Shown in pieces: positions 10,546 through 19,166 of a stretch of DNA of 39,929 nucleotides. A program made the translations under genes and the position numbers. Origin of the DNA: Hyphomicrobiales bacterium (GTDB lineage Bacteria; Pseudomonadota; Alphaproteobacteria; Rhizobiales; Aestuariivirgaceae); NCBI GenBank assembly GCA_026990765.1, contig JALXCV010000123.1, positions 1 through 39,929 on the forward strand. The letters run 5' to 3'. Position 1 is the stretch's first letter. The number at the start of each line of letters is the position of its first letter. Under the pieces are notes generated by a model. The model did not search any database. It was not told where the DNA came from and was given only the letters and a program-made list of their open reading frames with translations.

Positions 10546-11838
10546 ATGGCGTTAAAAACAGGAAAATTCATTGGCATAGCTGCTTTGGCTGCACTCTTGC
10601 TTTCATCAGGTTCAAGCTGTGCTGAAAGTCTGAAAGCAGCCGTTCATGAAGCTTTGGACTCGCATCCCGAAATTGCTGCCCTTGGTCACAACCAGCAGGC
10701 AATTTCCCAGGAACTTGAAGCAGCAAAAGGCCTGTGGATGCCAAAGCTTGATATTGAAGCCAAAGCCGGTGGCTATATTAATGAGGATACTGAAAGTGAG
10801 CGGTTTGAATTATCTGCTATCCTCTCGCAACCGGTATTTGATGGCGGTCGCGGGTCATCTGAAACCAAACGCCATCGCGAACGGGTTAAATCAGCAAAGG
10901 GGCGCATTGCTGATACTGCTAATGCTGTAGCCCTCAGGGTGGCACAGGCCTACACTGAAGTTCAACGCGCGCGTGCAGTATTAAACGCTTCACGGCAAAA
11001 TCTGAAAGCCTTGCGCAATATTTCTTATCTGGTTTCACGCCGCGCCAGTGGCGGCCATGGCAACCGGGCAGAAACCGCACAGGCGCGCGCTCGTATTGCA
11101 TCGGCAAAAGCTGCTGAAACCGAAGCCCGCCAACGGCTAGGAGATGCCTATGCGCTTTATATAGCAGCTGTTGGCAGGCCCCCGAAAAAACTTACAACCA
11201 GAGCCGCCCCGGTTACCAATATGCCCCGTTCTCTAAATGAGGCTATTCGCCGGGCGCGTGAATCATCTCCCAAGATCAGCGCCCTTCGCCATACCGCCCT
11301 TGCAGCAGAAGCAGCAATCGGTACGGCAAAATCGGCCCTGTTGCCCAAATTCAATGTTGAGCTGTCCGGCAATTATGCCAACCGTATCAAATATACCTCA
11401 TCAAGGGACATTCATGGCAAGGCCTTGATGGTCATGCGCTGGAATGTATTTAATGGCGGTATTGATACTGCAAGGGTTCGTGAAGCAGAATATCGCGCAT
11501 CAGAATCAAAAAGTCTGGCCTATGCAGCCTTGCGGAATGTTGAACGTGATATCCGTTTTGCCTGGAATGCCAGAAAAGCGGCAATGGCTCGCGTAACCTA
11601 TCTGCGTCGTCAACTGGCAGCCAATCGCTCGGCCCTTAGTGCACAAAAAGGCCAGTTCACAATTGGCAAACGTACCTTGCTGGATATTCTTGATACCCAG
11701 AACGAGGTATTTGTTTCCAGCACATCACTTGCAACCGCAATCTTCTCGGCTCGCTACAATACCTACAAGGTACTGGCAGCCATGGGACAACTGGTTCCAT
11801 CACTGAACATTGCATTGCCATCACCTGGAAACAGCTGA
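10546..11838 (+). CDS. TolC-family outer membrane channel of the type I secretion system
   Basis: This 430-residue protein has an N-terminal signal peptide (hydrophobic residues about 8-22, then S-C-A-E) and the alternating helical pattern of outer membrane efflux proteins, with two OEP-type halves (about 30-215 and 225-415). The motif L-S-Q-P-V-F-D-G-G near residue 100 and its second-half counterpart M-R-W-N-V-F-N-G-G near residue 300 are typical of type I secretion TolC proteins, as is L-L-D-I-L-D-T-Q-N near the C-terminus. A strong GGGGGAGAG ribosome-binding site precedes the ATG. It would form the outer membrane exit duct for the adhesin, working with the ABC and HlyD proteins encoded next. 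Length fits the TolC/LapE group. Confidence 0.92.
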   Translation: MALKTGKFIGIAALAALLLSSGSSCAESLKAAVHEALDSHPEIAALGHNQQAISQELEAAKGLWMPKLDIEAKAGGYINEDTESERFELSAILSQPVFDGGRGSSETKRHRERVKSAKGRIADTANAVALRVAQAYTEVQRARAVLNASRQNLKALRNISYLVSRRASGGHGNRAETAQARARIASAKAAETEARQRLGDAYALYIAAVGRPPKKLTTRAAPVTNMPRSLNEAIRRARESSPKISALRHTALAAEAAIGTAKSALLPKFNVELSGNYANRIKYTSSRDIHGKALMVMRWNVFNGGIDTARVREAEYRASESKSLAYAALRNVERDIRFAWNARKAAMARVTYLRRQLAANRSALSAQKGQFTIGKRTLLDILDTQNEVFVSSTSLATAIFSARYNTYKVLAAMGQLVPSLNIALPSPGNS

Positions 11839-11857
11839 GCCAGGGGGAAAGCATATT

Positions 11858-11917
11858 GGGGAAGTTTGAGCGTAAATTTGCCTTTTCGCAAATATGTCAG
11901 CTGAATTGCCCCTTTTT
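11858..11917 (+). terminator. Possible attenuator or weak terminator between tolC and the ABC gene
   Basis: An imperfect stem pairs GGGG (11858-11861) with CCCC (11909-11912) and encloses a smaller hairpin, ATTTGC (11876-11881) with GCAAAT (11888-11893). Five T residues follow at 11913-11917. It lies in the 94-base gap between the tolC stop and the ABC start. The outer stem has several mismatches, so strength is uncertain. If real it would lower ABC/HlyD expression relative to the outer membrane protein. Confidence 0.3.
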
Positions 11918-11932
11918 CAGGGTCTGTAAATA

Positions 11933-14098
11933 ATGGCTGAAGCAGTTGATCCTGACAGGAATGGCAAGCCTGATATATTGGCAAACTGTCTGGTTGATCT
12001 GGCTGGATTATTCTCGATCAGGACCAGCCATCAGGCAGTTCTGCACGGTCTTGCCCTGCAAAATGGCAGGCTGGCCTTTGAACATCTCCAAAGCGCTGCT
12101 GATCGCATAGGCATCAAACTGACCGCATGGCAACGCCCGGCCAGTCAGCTCGATCACAGCTGCTGCCCGCTTCTGGTGATAGACAAGAAATCCGACAAGG
12201 CCTTCATTGTCGAAGATATTTCAACTTCCAGTGAAAATACATTGATTGCTCATCTCAGGAATGATGATGGTGATGCAGAAACCTTACCGTTAGACCAGAT
12301 TACCTTGTCTGATGACATCGCCATTTTCATAGCCGCTCCGTCCAGAACCAGCGATAGCCGCACCGATGAAATCCCGGTGCCAAAATCTGCTCACTGGTTC
12401 TGGAGCGCCCTCAAGATCAATCGTGGCATTTATGGCCACATAATTCTTGGAACTCTGGTAATCAACCTGCTGGCTCTGGTCGTTCCGCTGGTTACCATGA
12501 ATATTTTTGACCGGGTAGTAGCCAATGCTGCCTTCACCACCCTTTGGACGCTGGCAAGTGGAGCAGCCATTGCGGCAATCTTTGATTTGCTGCTGCGCAC
12601 CGTCAGGGCAATCATGATTGACCGGGCCAGCGCTCGCAGCGATGTTTTGCTGGCCAACCGGATTTTCTCCCATGTGCTTGGAGCCAGACTGCTTGGCCGT
12701 CAGGCGTCGGTCGGGGTTCAGGCCAATACATTGCGCGAATTTGAAGCCCTGCGTGAATTCTTCAATTCAGCAACTATTGCAGCTTTGGGCGATCTGCCAT
12801 TCCTGGCCCTGTTCGTTATAGTAATATATCTGGTCTCGGGGCCAATGGTTGTCGTGCCACTGATTGCCATTCCGGTTGTGCTGATCGTAGGCTATCTGAC
12901 ACAGCGCAAACTGAACACGATAGTTGCCCGAGGCTTCATTGAGGCCGCCCAGAAGAATGCGGTAATTGTTGAAAGTCTGACCGGGCTTGAAACTCTGAAA
13001 ACCCAGGCAGCTGAAAGCTGGGCTGCCAGCCAGTGGGAGCGCTCGGTCGCATCCTCCCTGCGCCATTCACTCAAATCACGCGCCTTGATGTCATTCGGGG
13101 CCAATATGATAAGCTTTGCCACCACCATTACCACAGTGGGGCTTTTGGTGTTTGGTGTCTATCTGGTAACCGCTGGCACCATTACCCCAGGCGCCATGTT
13201 TGCCGCTGTAATCCTCAATGGTCGTTGCATGGGACCGCTGGCCCAGCTTGCCGGATTGCTTACCCGCCTGCATCAGGCCCGTATGGCTTTTAGCGCCCTT
13301 CGCCAGATTGTTGATTTGCCGCAAGAAAGAAAACCGGGTTCAACCTATCTGTCAAAGACAAGGTTTGATGGCGAGATCAGCTTTGACCGGGTGAATTTTG
13401 CCTATGAGGAAGAAGCACCGGACGCCTTGCACGATATAAGTTTTACCATCAAGCCGGGTGAAAAAGTCGGGATTATCGGCGGCATTGGTTCTGGTAAAAC
13501 CACATTGCTGAAACTGATCCTGTCACTGCTGCATCCCCGCGATGGCCGCATATTGATAGATGGCCTGCCTGTCAGCCAGATTGACCCGGCAAATCTGCGC
13601 ACTGCAATCGGGGCACTGATGCAGGATGCGATGTTGTTTAATGGCGATGTTCGCTCCAATGTCTGTCTGGGCGGGGCGAGCATTTCTGATGGCAGATTAT
13701 TGAAAGCCCTTGAAATATCAGGGGCGCTTGACTGGATCAGAACCATGCCGCAAGGGGTTGATACTTTCATTTCCGAGCGCGGCGGTGGTCTGTCAGGCGG
13801 GCAGAAACAAACCCTTTGTCTGGCTCGTGCTTTCTTGCGCTCTCCATCCATACTGCTGCTGGATGAACCGACCAGTTCAATGGACGGAACTATGGAAAAA
13901 GCCTTTATTCAGCGCATGAAAAAATATCATGCCAACACCACATTGCTACTGGTGACCCACAAACCGGGTATGCTTGAACTGGTTGACCGGCTGATTGTGA
14001 TGGAACATGGCAAGCTGTTGCTGGATGGTCCCAAGGCCGAAGTGATTGAACAGCTTAAAACCATAACTGCTGAACGCAAGCAAAGGAGTGCCGCATGA
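11933..14098 (+). CDS. Type I secretion ABC transporter (LapB/LssB-like permease-ATPase)
   Basis: This 721-residue protein has the three-part layout of type I secretion exporters. Residues ~10-130 form a C39-peptidase-like domain that seems not to be a classical protease, since the usual Q-x4-D-C-G cysteine motif is absent. Residues ~155-440 hold the ABC membrane segments. Residues ~480-721 are the nucleotide-binding domain, with Walker A GGIGSGKT (516-523, Lys522), signature LSGGQ (620-624), Walker B ending D644-E645 and H-loop His676. A protease-dead C39-like domain is typical of exporters of large RTX adhesins, where it docks the unfolded substrate. The start ATG has only a weak ribosome-binding site. 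The end overlaps the HlyD gene by 4 bases (ATGA), which implies coupled translation. Confidence 0.94.
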   Translation: MAEAVDPDRNGKPDILANCLVDLAGLFSIRTSHQAVLHGLALQNGRLAFEHLQSAADRIGIKLTAWQRPASQLDHSCCPLLVIDKKSDKAFIVEDISTSSENTLIAHLRNDDGDAETLPLDQITLSDDIAIFIAAPSRTSDSRTDEIPVPKSAHWFWSALKINRGIYGHIILGTLVINLLALVVPLVTMNIFDRVVANAAFTTLWTLASGAAIAAIFDLLLRTVRAIMIDRASARSDVLLANRIFSHVLGARLLGRQASVGVQANTLREFEALREFFNSATIAALGDLPFLALFVIVIYLVSGPMVVVPLIAIPVVLIVGYLTQRKLNTIVARGFIEAAQKNAVIVESLTGLETLKTQAAESWAASQWERSVASSLRHSLKSRALMSFGANMISFATTITTVGLLVFGVYLVTAGTITPGAMFAAVILNGRCMGPLAQLAGLLTRLHQARMAFSALRQIVDLPQERKPGSTYLSKTRFDGEISFDRVNFAYEEEAPDALHDISFTIKPGEKVGIIGGIGSGKTTLLKLILSLLHPRDGRILIDGLPVSQIDPANLRTAIGALMQDAMLFNGDVRSNVCLGGASISDGRLLKALEISGALDWIRTMPQGVDTFISERGGGLSGGQKQTLCLARAFLRSPSILLLDEPTSSMDGTMEKAFIQRMKKYHANTTLLLVTHKPGMLELVDRLIVMEHGKLLLDGPKAEVIEQLKTITAERKQRSAA

Positions 14099-15474
14099 CT
14101 GACGCTGCCGGTTTGCAACAGCAATTGCGTGATGCTGTGGAAAAGGCATCAAGGCCAGAACAGCCAAAGCCGCCAACCGGCCTGCCGACATCGGTAAGTG
14201 CCGACCTGATGCAGCCTGTATCGCGCAGCGCCCGCATCATGTCGCTGTCACTGGTAACGGCAATTCTGGCAGCTATTGCATGGTCGGTCCATGCCGAGAT
14301 TGAAGAAAGAACAGCCGGGCAGGGAACCGTAGTACCAGCTGGCAAAGTGCAATTGGTGCAAAATCTTGAAGGCGGCATCATTTCAGCTATTGCGGTTAAA
14401 ACCGGTGACAGGGTCAGCAAAGACCAGCTATTGCTGCGCATTGACCCGACAGGAGCAGATTCCAGCCTTAAAAAGAACAGGGAATATCTGGCAGGTTTCA
14501 GGGCCAAGATTATACGTTTTACCGCCAGACTGGCCAATAAACCCCTTGAATATTCAACTGACTTTACCGCCAGATACCCGGATCTTGTGAAGCAGAACCT
14601 TGATCTGTACAAGGCCCGCAGTCAGGAAATCAAGGCGGCCCTTTCTGCCCTTGATCAAAGAGCCAGGCAAAAATTGCAGGAAAAAACCGAAACCGAATCG
14701 CATATCAGAACCCTTAAGGCTGCCATTGCCATTGCTGATGAAGAACTGGCCATGACCACCAGACTTGCCAGGGATGCGGTAGTGTCAAAAGCAGAATTAC
14801 TGGCAGCCAGATCCAAGTCCAATGATCTGGCCGGCCAGCTGGAAGCGCTGGAACTTTCATTGCCAAGATTGCGTGCCGGTCTTGCTGAAATCAATAATCT
14901 GAAACAGGAAAAGCAAAGTCGCTTTGAGGCAGAAACACTTGGCAGGCTTAATGAAACCCAGGTCAAATATGCAGCGCTTGGCCAGACTATCAAAGCGGAC
15001 CGGGACAAGGTGAAACGAACCGAAGTGCGCTCACCAGTTGCCGGGATAGTCAAAACCCTGCACATCAACACCATTGGACAGGTGGTAAAACCGGGTGCTG
15101 ATCTGGTGGAAATTGTTCCGGTTGAAGAAACCCTGCTGGTTGAAACCCGCATCCGGCCAAGGGATATCGCATTTTTAAGCCCCGGCCAGAAAGCCGTGGT
15201 TAAACTTACAGCCTATGATTATGCGCTTTATGGTTCCCTGAAAGGCCGGCTTGAGCGTATCGGGGCAGACAGTATCACCAATGAACGTGGTGAAACCTAT
15301 TATGTGGTTGATGTGCGAACCAATGAGAATTACCTGCAGCACAAGGATAAGAAACTGCCGATCAAGCCTGGTATGGTGGCGCAGGTAGACATAATGACCG
15401 GAAAGAAGACGATTTTCAACTACATGACCAAACCCATGCACCGCATGGCCAATGAGGCCCTGCGCGAGCGTTGA
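14095..15474 (+). CDS. HlyD-family periplasmic adaptor of the type I secretion system
   Basis: This 459-residue protein has a short cytoplasmic N-terminus, one membrane anchor (about residues 48-65), a biotinyl-lipoyl-like half-motif (about 80-115, N-L-E-G-G-I-I-S), a long coiled-coil hairpin (about 130-300), the second lipoyl half (E-V-R-S-P-V-A-G-I-V-K) and a C-terminal beta-barrel. The Q-N-L-E-G-G-I and P-G-A-D-L-V-E-I-V-P motifs are standard for the HlyD/LapC group. It bridges the inner membrane ABC transporter and the TolC channel. Its start overlaps the ABC stop by 4 bases, so the two are almost certainly co-expressed. With the tolC-like gene upstream it completes an exporter for the adjacent adhesin. 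Confidence 0.94.
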   Translation: MTDAAGLQQQLRDAVEKASRPEQPKPPTGLPTSVSADLMQPVSRSARIMSLSLVTAILAAIAWSVHAEIEERTAGQGTVVPAGKVQLVQNLEGGIISAIAVKTGDRVSKDQLLLRIDPTGADSSLKKNREYLAGFRAKIIRFTARLANKPLEYSTDFTARYPDLVKQNLDLYKARSQEIKAALSALDQRARQKLQEKTETESHIRTLKAAIAIADEELAMTTRLARDAVVSKAELLAARSKSNDLAGQLEALELSLPRLRAGLAEINNLKQEKQSRFEAETLGRLNETQVKYAALGQTIKADRDKVKRTEVRSPVAGIVKTLHINTIGQVVKPGADLVEIVPVEETLLVETRIRPRDIAFLSPGQKAVVKLTAYDYALYGSLKGRLERIGADSITNERGETYYVVDVRTNENYLQHKDKKLPIKPGMVAQVDIMTGKKTIFNYMTKPMHRMANEALRER

Positions 15475-15481
15475 TCTGATC

Positions 15482-15496
15482 GATTATTTCATAATC
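15482..15496. repeat. Small inverted repeat at a convergent gene junction
   Basis: GATTAT-TTC-ATAATC is a perfect 6-bp inverted repeat with a 3-base loop, placed in the 20-base gap between the converging hlyD and copper chaperone genes. A T-rich run (CTTTTTC) lies about 8 bases beyond it on the + strand. It could act as a weak terminator for the exporter operon, but the stem is AT-rich and short. Confidence 0.3.
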
Positions 15497-15971
15497 AGTT
15501 GGTCTTTTTCTTCATCATCATTCCATGCCCCATGATCTTGGTTACCGGCATGGTGATGCTGACAGGTTTGGCTTTTGCAAAATTCAGTTTGATCCTGAAA
15601 CTGTCACCGACTTTCAGCTGTTTCGCGGTTTTGATGAACATTATGTGATAGCCGCCCGGTTTCAGCATGGTTATATCATCGGCCTTGACGGGAATTGATT
15701 TTACCTGCCGCATCCGCATCACACCCTTGTCATTTATATGAGTGTGCAGCTCAACCCGTTCAGCAACATCTGAATCAACCGAGATCAGCCTGTCATCTTC
15801 AGAACCGTTATTTTTCAGTGTCAGAAAACCGGCAGAAATTCTTGATACTCCAAGGCTTGGCCTTGCATGCTGGTCAGATACCACAATGGTGTCAGCCATG
15901 GCGCCAGCAATTGCTGTCAGAGTGAATGAGGCTGATAAGGCAGCGGCCAGAAAAACCTTGTTGTGAAGCAT
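15495..15971 (-). CDS. Periplasmic copper chaperone PCu(A)C
   Basis: This 158-residue protein has a signal peptide (about residues 1-26, ending A-M-A). Its copper-binding motif fits the family pattern H-x10-M-x21-H-x-M exactly: His76, Met87, His109, Met111. PCu(A)C proteins bind Cu(I) in the periplasm and deliver it to the CuA centre of cytochrome oxidase or hold it for other copper proteins. The C-terminus carries an extra Met/His tail (G-H-G-M-M-M) that may also bind copper. The gene is downstream of the DUF2946-like gene on the same strand, 81 bases away, and probably in the same transcript. Confidence 0.92.
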   Translation of the reverse strand: MLHNKVFLAAALSASFTLTAIAGAMADTIVVSDQHARPSLGVSRISAGFLTLKNNGSEDDRLISVDSDVAERVELHTHINDKGVMRMRQVKSIPVKADDITMLKPGGYHIMFIKTAKQLKVGDSFRIKLNFAKAKPVSITMPVTKIMGHGMMMKKKTN

Positions 15972-16052
15972 TTTTATTATTCCATTGTAAAATAGTCAGC
16001 GCCGGGTAGCAGGAACCAACCCGGCGCATCTTTGGATTTCGATAATGAGAGT

Positions 16053-16478
16053 CTAGACCGGTGGTGCTCTCACACAATGTCGTGCTCTTCTCGTTTCGGG
16101 GTGAAATACTTTGCTGGCTATGAAAAAAATGCTGCTGGCAATTACCGGATTTCTGTTCAGATCAATGTCAGCCTGCGGGATATTGAAAGCCATCGGCCCG
16201 GAAGCAGTCAGACAGGCCAGGCATTGCGCGGCAACCGGCTTTGTCGGGGCCAGAGGACTGTCAGATTTGATGGGAACCAGCTGGCCATTCGGCAAAAGCT
16301 GTTTGAGACCATCAGGTGAGCAGATAACCGCATCGAAAAACTGTTTGGCTTGTGGATGCACAAAAGAAAGTGCAGCTGCTGCAGACGGGAAAAGCGCATT
16401 GGCAAGCAGAACAGCAACAATCATCCAGACCGTTTTACGGTCCTTCCTGAATTGTGCCATTTTACTGGTACAGCGCAT
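16053..16478 (-). CDS. DUF2946-like small exported protein
   Basis: This 141-residue protein has an N-terminal hydrophobic segment (about residues 17-37) that could be a signal peptide or anchor. The middle has an I-C-S-P-D-G motif and a later A-A-Q-C-L-A-C pair, the cysteine layout I associate with DUF2946 proteins, which often sit beside PCu(A)C and copper-transport genes. Function is unknown; a copper role is inferred from the neighbour and the cysteines. The ATG at 16478 lies inside the end of the MocR gene, giving a 17-base overlap. An alternative ATG at 16460 starts one base after the MocR stop but has no ribosome-binding site. Confidence 0.6.
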   Translation of the reverse strand: MRCTSKMAQFRKDRKTVWMIVAVLLANALFPSAAAALSFVHPQAKQFFDAVICSPDGLKQLLPNGQLVPIKSDSPLAPTKPVAAQCLACLTASGPMAFNIPQADIDLNRNPVIASSIFFIASKVFHPETRRARHCVRAPPV

Positions 16479-17916
16479 GATTGATGTTTCCCGTTTCCTT
16501 TTCCAGCAGCAAGGTTAGCGCTTTTATTGATTTCTCCACTTGATCTATGTCAAGTGCGGTAAAGTCGAAGATAAACCCGTATTTCTTTTTTGAGGTTTTA
16601 TAATATTTTGACAGGGGAGAAAGAGCAATATTATTTAGCCGGGCTTTGGCCGCAAACTCCTTGTCTGATATGTGAGCGCTGATCTTATCTTTCAACTCGG
16701 CAACAATATGTATTCCCCCGGTTTCATCATATAGCTGCATATAATCAGCCAGATGCTGATTGAAAGCTGCCCTGAAACTGTCAAGACGTTTGGCATATAT
16801 TCGCCGCATACGGCGTATATGGGCAGCAAATGCGCCTGATTGCATGAACCTTGCAAGAACCGGTTGAGCCAGAAATGCCGCCCTTGGCCCCATATGGCTG
16901 ATTGTTTGGTTCATACATTCAACATATCTGGCTGGGACAATAAAATAGCTTAATCTCAATGAGTTGGAGAATATTTTGGCAAAGCTGCCCATATAGATAA
17001 CCCGCTCGTCATGATCAAGGCTCATCAAGGCAGGCAGAGGCAGGCCGCGATAGCGATATTCGCTGTCATAATCATCTTCAATAATCAGACCGTTATTTTG
17101 ACAAGCCCATTTGAGCATCTGCAAACGTCTGGCCAGCGGCATGGTATGTCCAAGCGGAAACTGGCGTGAAGGTGTTATGACTGCTGCCCGGCAATCGCTC
17201 AGCCTTTCACTGTCAAGCCCGTTTTCATCGACCTCAACCGGTTGCAGCTTAAAGCCCAACCGCTCAAGACTTTGCCAGCTTGACCTGTATCCAGGCTCTT
17301 CCATGGCAATCATCTGTCGCTTGTCAAACAGGCCTTGTGCGATCAGTTCAATTGATTCAGCCCCGCCAGAAGTAATGAATATCTGTGCCGGAGAACAGGT
17401 GATTCCACGCCAGATTTTAAGATGTGAAGCAATCTGTCCGCGCAGTTCAATCCACCCGGCAGCATCTGTGCGGCCAAGCAGTCTGGCTGATGGCTTTGCC
17501 CATACCTGCTGAAACAATCGCGCCCATGCAGCATGCGGGAACAATCGCATATCAGGACCGGCATTAAAATCAATGGCTGGATATGCAGGCGGTTCGGATT
17601 CATCGCTGTAAACGGGCTTGAGTCTGTGATCAACCTGCAGCAGATCGTCAGGAATTTCATCACTGACAAATATTCCCGAACCGCGCGCAGCGCTGCAATA
17701 ACCCTCTGACAGCAATTGCTCATAGGCATTGATTATCGTCACCCTTGATACTTCAAGATCAGTTGCCAAAGCCCGACTGGATGGCAATCGCATGCCACTG
17801 CTCAGTTTGCCGGATAAAATATCACGGCGTAATTGCTGCACCAGTTGCAGATACATGGGCATATCACTGCCGCGTTGCAGAAATATGCCGGGAAGCTGGG
17901 AAGTGGTATTATTCAT
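16462..17916 (-). CDS. MocR/PdxR-family transcription regulator (GntR HTH fused to aminotransferase fold)
   Basis: An N-terminal GntR-type winged helix (M-Y-L-Q-L-V-Q-Q-L-R-R ... L-P-S-S-R-A-L-A, S-R-V-T-I-I-N-A-Y-E-Q-L) is joined by a linker to a class I aminotransferase-like domain. The PLP site shows D-D-Y-D-S-E-Y and the Schiff-base lysine in G-S-F-A-K (Lys314 from the start chosen). MocR proteins sense PLP or an amine-PLP adduct. The frame extends upstream to an ATG at 17943 and a TTG at 17967; I chose the ATG at 17916 because the family HTH begins soon after, but no start has a clear ribosome-binding site. The divergent PNPOx-like gene is a likely target. The 3' end overlaps the DUF2946-like gene. 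Confidence 0.9.
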   Translation of the reverse strand: MNNTTSQLPGIFLQRGSDMPMYLQLVQQLRRDILSGKLSSGMRLPSSRALATDLEVSRVTIINAYEQLLSEGYCSAARGSGIFVSDEIPDDLLQVDHRLKPVYSDESEPPAYPAIDFNAGPDMRLFPHAAWARLFQQVWAKPSARLLGRTDAAGWIELRGQIASHLKIWRGITCSPAQIFITSGGAESIELIAQGLFDKRQMIAMEEPGYRSSWQSLERLGFKLQPVEVDENGLDSERLSDCRAAVITPSRQFPLGHTMPLARRLQMLKWACQNNGLIIEDDYDSEYRYRGLPLPALMSLDHDERVIYMGSFAKIFSNSLRLSYFIVPARYVECMNQTISHMGPRAAFLAQPVLARFMQSGAFAAHIRRMRRIYAKRLDSFRAAFNQHLADYMQLYDETGGIHIVAELKDKISAHISDKEFAAKARLNNIALSPLSKYYKTSKKKYGFIFDFTALDIDQVEKSIKALTLLLEKETGNINHALYQ

Positions 17917-17938
17917 ATTGTAGTAATTGGATATTTTC

Positions 17939-17982
17939 AACATACCAGTCAAGTTGTATCTGGCCAAACAGACTTGTAAATC
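17939..17982. promoter_or_regulatory. Candidate MocR operator in the divergent intergenic region
   Basis: The gap between the MocR gene and the divergent flavoprotein gene contains ATACCAG (17942-17948) and ATCTGG (17957-17962). These give an inverted CCAG-N11-CTGG, and an ACTTGTA-like element follows (17972-17978). MocR regulators usually bind paired half-sites in such divergent regions. No exact published consensus is matched, so this is only a candidate. Confidence 0.25.
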
Positions 17983-17997
17983 AGCAGGAGAAACTCC

Positions 17998-18654
17998 ATG
18001 GCCATAAAAACCGATGCCCCCAGTGAACGTACCCGCGTCAAGCGTGGTTTCAAGCGGGCAAAATATGATCGCCAGACCGTTTGTGATATTCTAGATGCCG
18101 TGCCTATGTGCAATGTGGCCTTTGTGCTGGATGGCATGCCTGTTGTCACCCCGACATCGCACTGGCGCGAAGGCGATCACGTCTATTGGCATGGTTCAAC
18201 CAAATCCCGGTTGATAAAAAAATGTGCCGGGAAAGAAGTCTGCCTGTCGGTTAGCCTGCTAGATGGCATGGTGATGGGACGCTCTGCGATGAATCATTCG
18301 GCCAATTACCGCTCTGTGATGTTGTTTGGCAAGGCAAGCTTGATCAAGGATCGCGATGAAAAACGCGAAAAGCTTAAAGGCATGATTGAAACCCTGTTTC
18401 CGGGCCGATGGGACATGCTGCGCCCGATAACTGACAAGGAATTGAAAGCAACTGCGGTTCTTTGCCTGCCTGTCGATGAAGCATCTGCCAAGATCCGCAC
18501 CGGTTTTCCTGTTGATGATGAAGAAGACTACGCCCTGCCGATCTGGGGCGGTGTTCTGCCAATATCAATGCAGATGGGTGCTCCGATTGATGATCCGCGC
18601 AATCTGGAAGGCGTTGAAATGCCCCCGGCTTTGCTCAACTTCAAAATCGGTTGA
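17998..18654 (+). CDS. Pyridoxamine 5'-phosphate oxidase-like flavin-binding protein
   Basis: This 218-residue protein has the split-barrel FMN-binding fold of the PNPOx-like/flavin-nucleotide-binding group: a Y-D-R-Q-T-V-C-D-I-L-D helix, then strands with V-A-F-V-L-D-G-M-P-V-V-T-P, Y-W-H-G-S-T-K-S-R and N-Y-R-S-V-M-L-F-G-K-A. The C-terminal R-T-G-F-P-V-D-D-E-E-D-Y-A-L-P-I-W-G-G-V-L-P segment is common in this group. Members bind FMN or F420 and the substrate is usually unknown; real PNPOx activity cannot be claimed. A GCAGGAG ribosome-binding site precedes the ATG. It is divergent from the MocR gene, a common pairing that suggests PLP-linked control. Confidence 0.85.
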   Translation: MAIKTDAPSERTRVKRGFKRAKYDRQTVCDILDAVPMCNVAFVLDGMPVVTPTSHWREGDHVYWHGSTKSRLIKKCAGKEVCLSVSLLDGMVMGRSAMNHSANYRSVMLFGKASLIKDRDEKREKLKGMIETLFPGRWDMLRPITDKELKATAVLCLPVDEASAKIRTGFPVDDEEDYALPIWGGVLPISMQMGAPIDDPRNLEGVEMPPALLNFKIG

Positions 18655-18723
18655 CGCATGGCGCAGCTCCGCTACAGTTCTTTAACACAACTATATTGAT
18701 TCAACATCAGTCAGGAGCCACAA

Positions 18724-19077
18724 ATGCCAAAAGACTACAAAGCCATTACCGCTTCGATAAATGAATATACACCCAAATTGCGCAAACTTGTACCTGATGC
18801 ACTGGCTGGTTTTTCCACCCTTGCCAGTCAGGCGACCAAGGATGGTGCACTGGATAAAAAGACCAAGGAATTTGCAGCCCTTGCCATCTCGGTTGCCATG
18901 CAATGTGATGCCTGTATCGGTTTTCACACCAAAACCCTGATCAAGCTGGGAGCAACCCGCGAGGAAGTGGCTGAAATTCTGGCCATGAACATTTATCTGG
19001 GTGGCGGTCCAGCCTTGATGTATGCTGCTGATGCGCTTCGCTGCTATGATCAGTTTGCCGAAGATATGAAGGGCTGA
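18724..19077 (+). CDS. Carboxymuconolactone decarboxylase (AhpD-like) family protein
   Basis: This 117-residue all-helical protein has the AhpD/CMD redox motif C-D-A-C-I-G-F-H (Cys61, Cys64, His68), followed by [11 protein letters not shown] and G-G-G-P-A-L-M-Y-A. The C-x-x-C pair and histidine support a thiol-disulfide or peroxidase-support role rather than true carboxymuconolactone decarboxylation. Length fits the single-domain family. CAGGAG precedes the ATG. The flavoprotein gene upstream ends 69 bases before it on the same strand, so the two may be co-transcribed and share an oxidative-stress or detoxification job; that link is inferred. Confidence 0.9.
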   Translation: MPKDYKAITASINEYTPKLRKLVPDALAGFSTLASQATKDGALDKKTKEFAALAISVAMQCDACIGFHTKTLIKLGATREEVAEILAMNIYLGGGPALMYAADALRCYDQFAEDMKG

Positions 19078-19166
19078 CCCGGTTTTTTGCGGTTCCTGAT
19101 TGCATTGCGCAAAATAGCGCTATACAAGGCTGGGAACTCCAACAAAACTCATTAAAAAGGTTATTC

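Noticed and set aside
16111-16518. Plus-strand frame of 135 residues
   Set aside because: It is antisense to the DUF2946-like gene, which has a hydrophobic N-terminal segment and the C-x-x-C motif; the plus frame has no recognisable domain.
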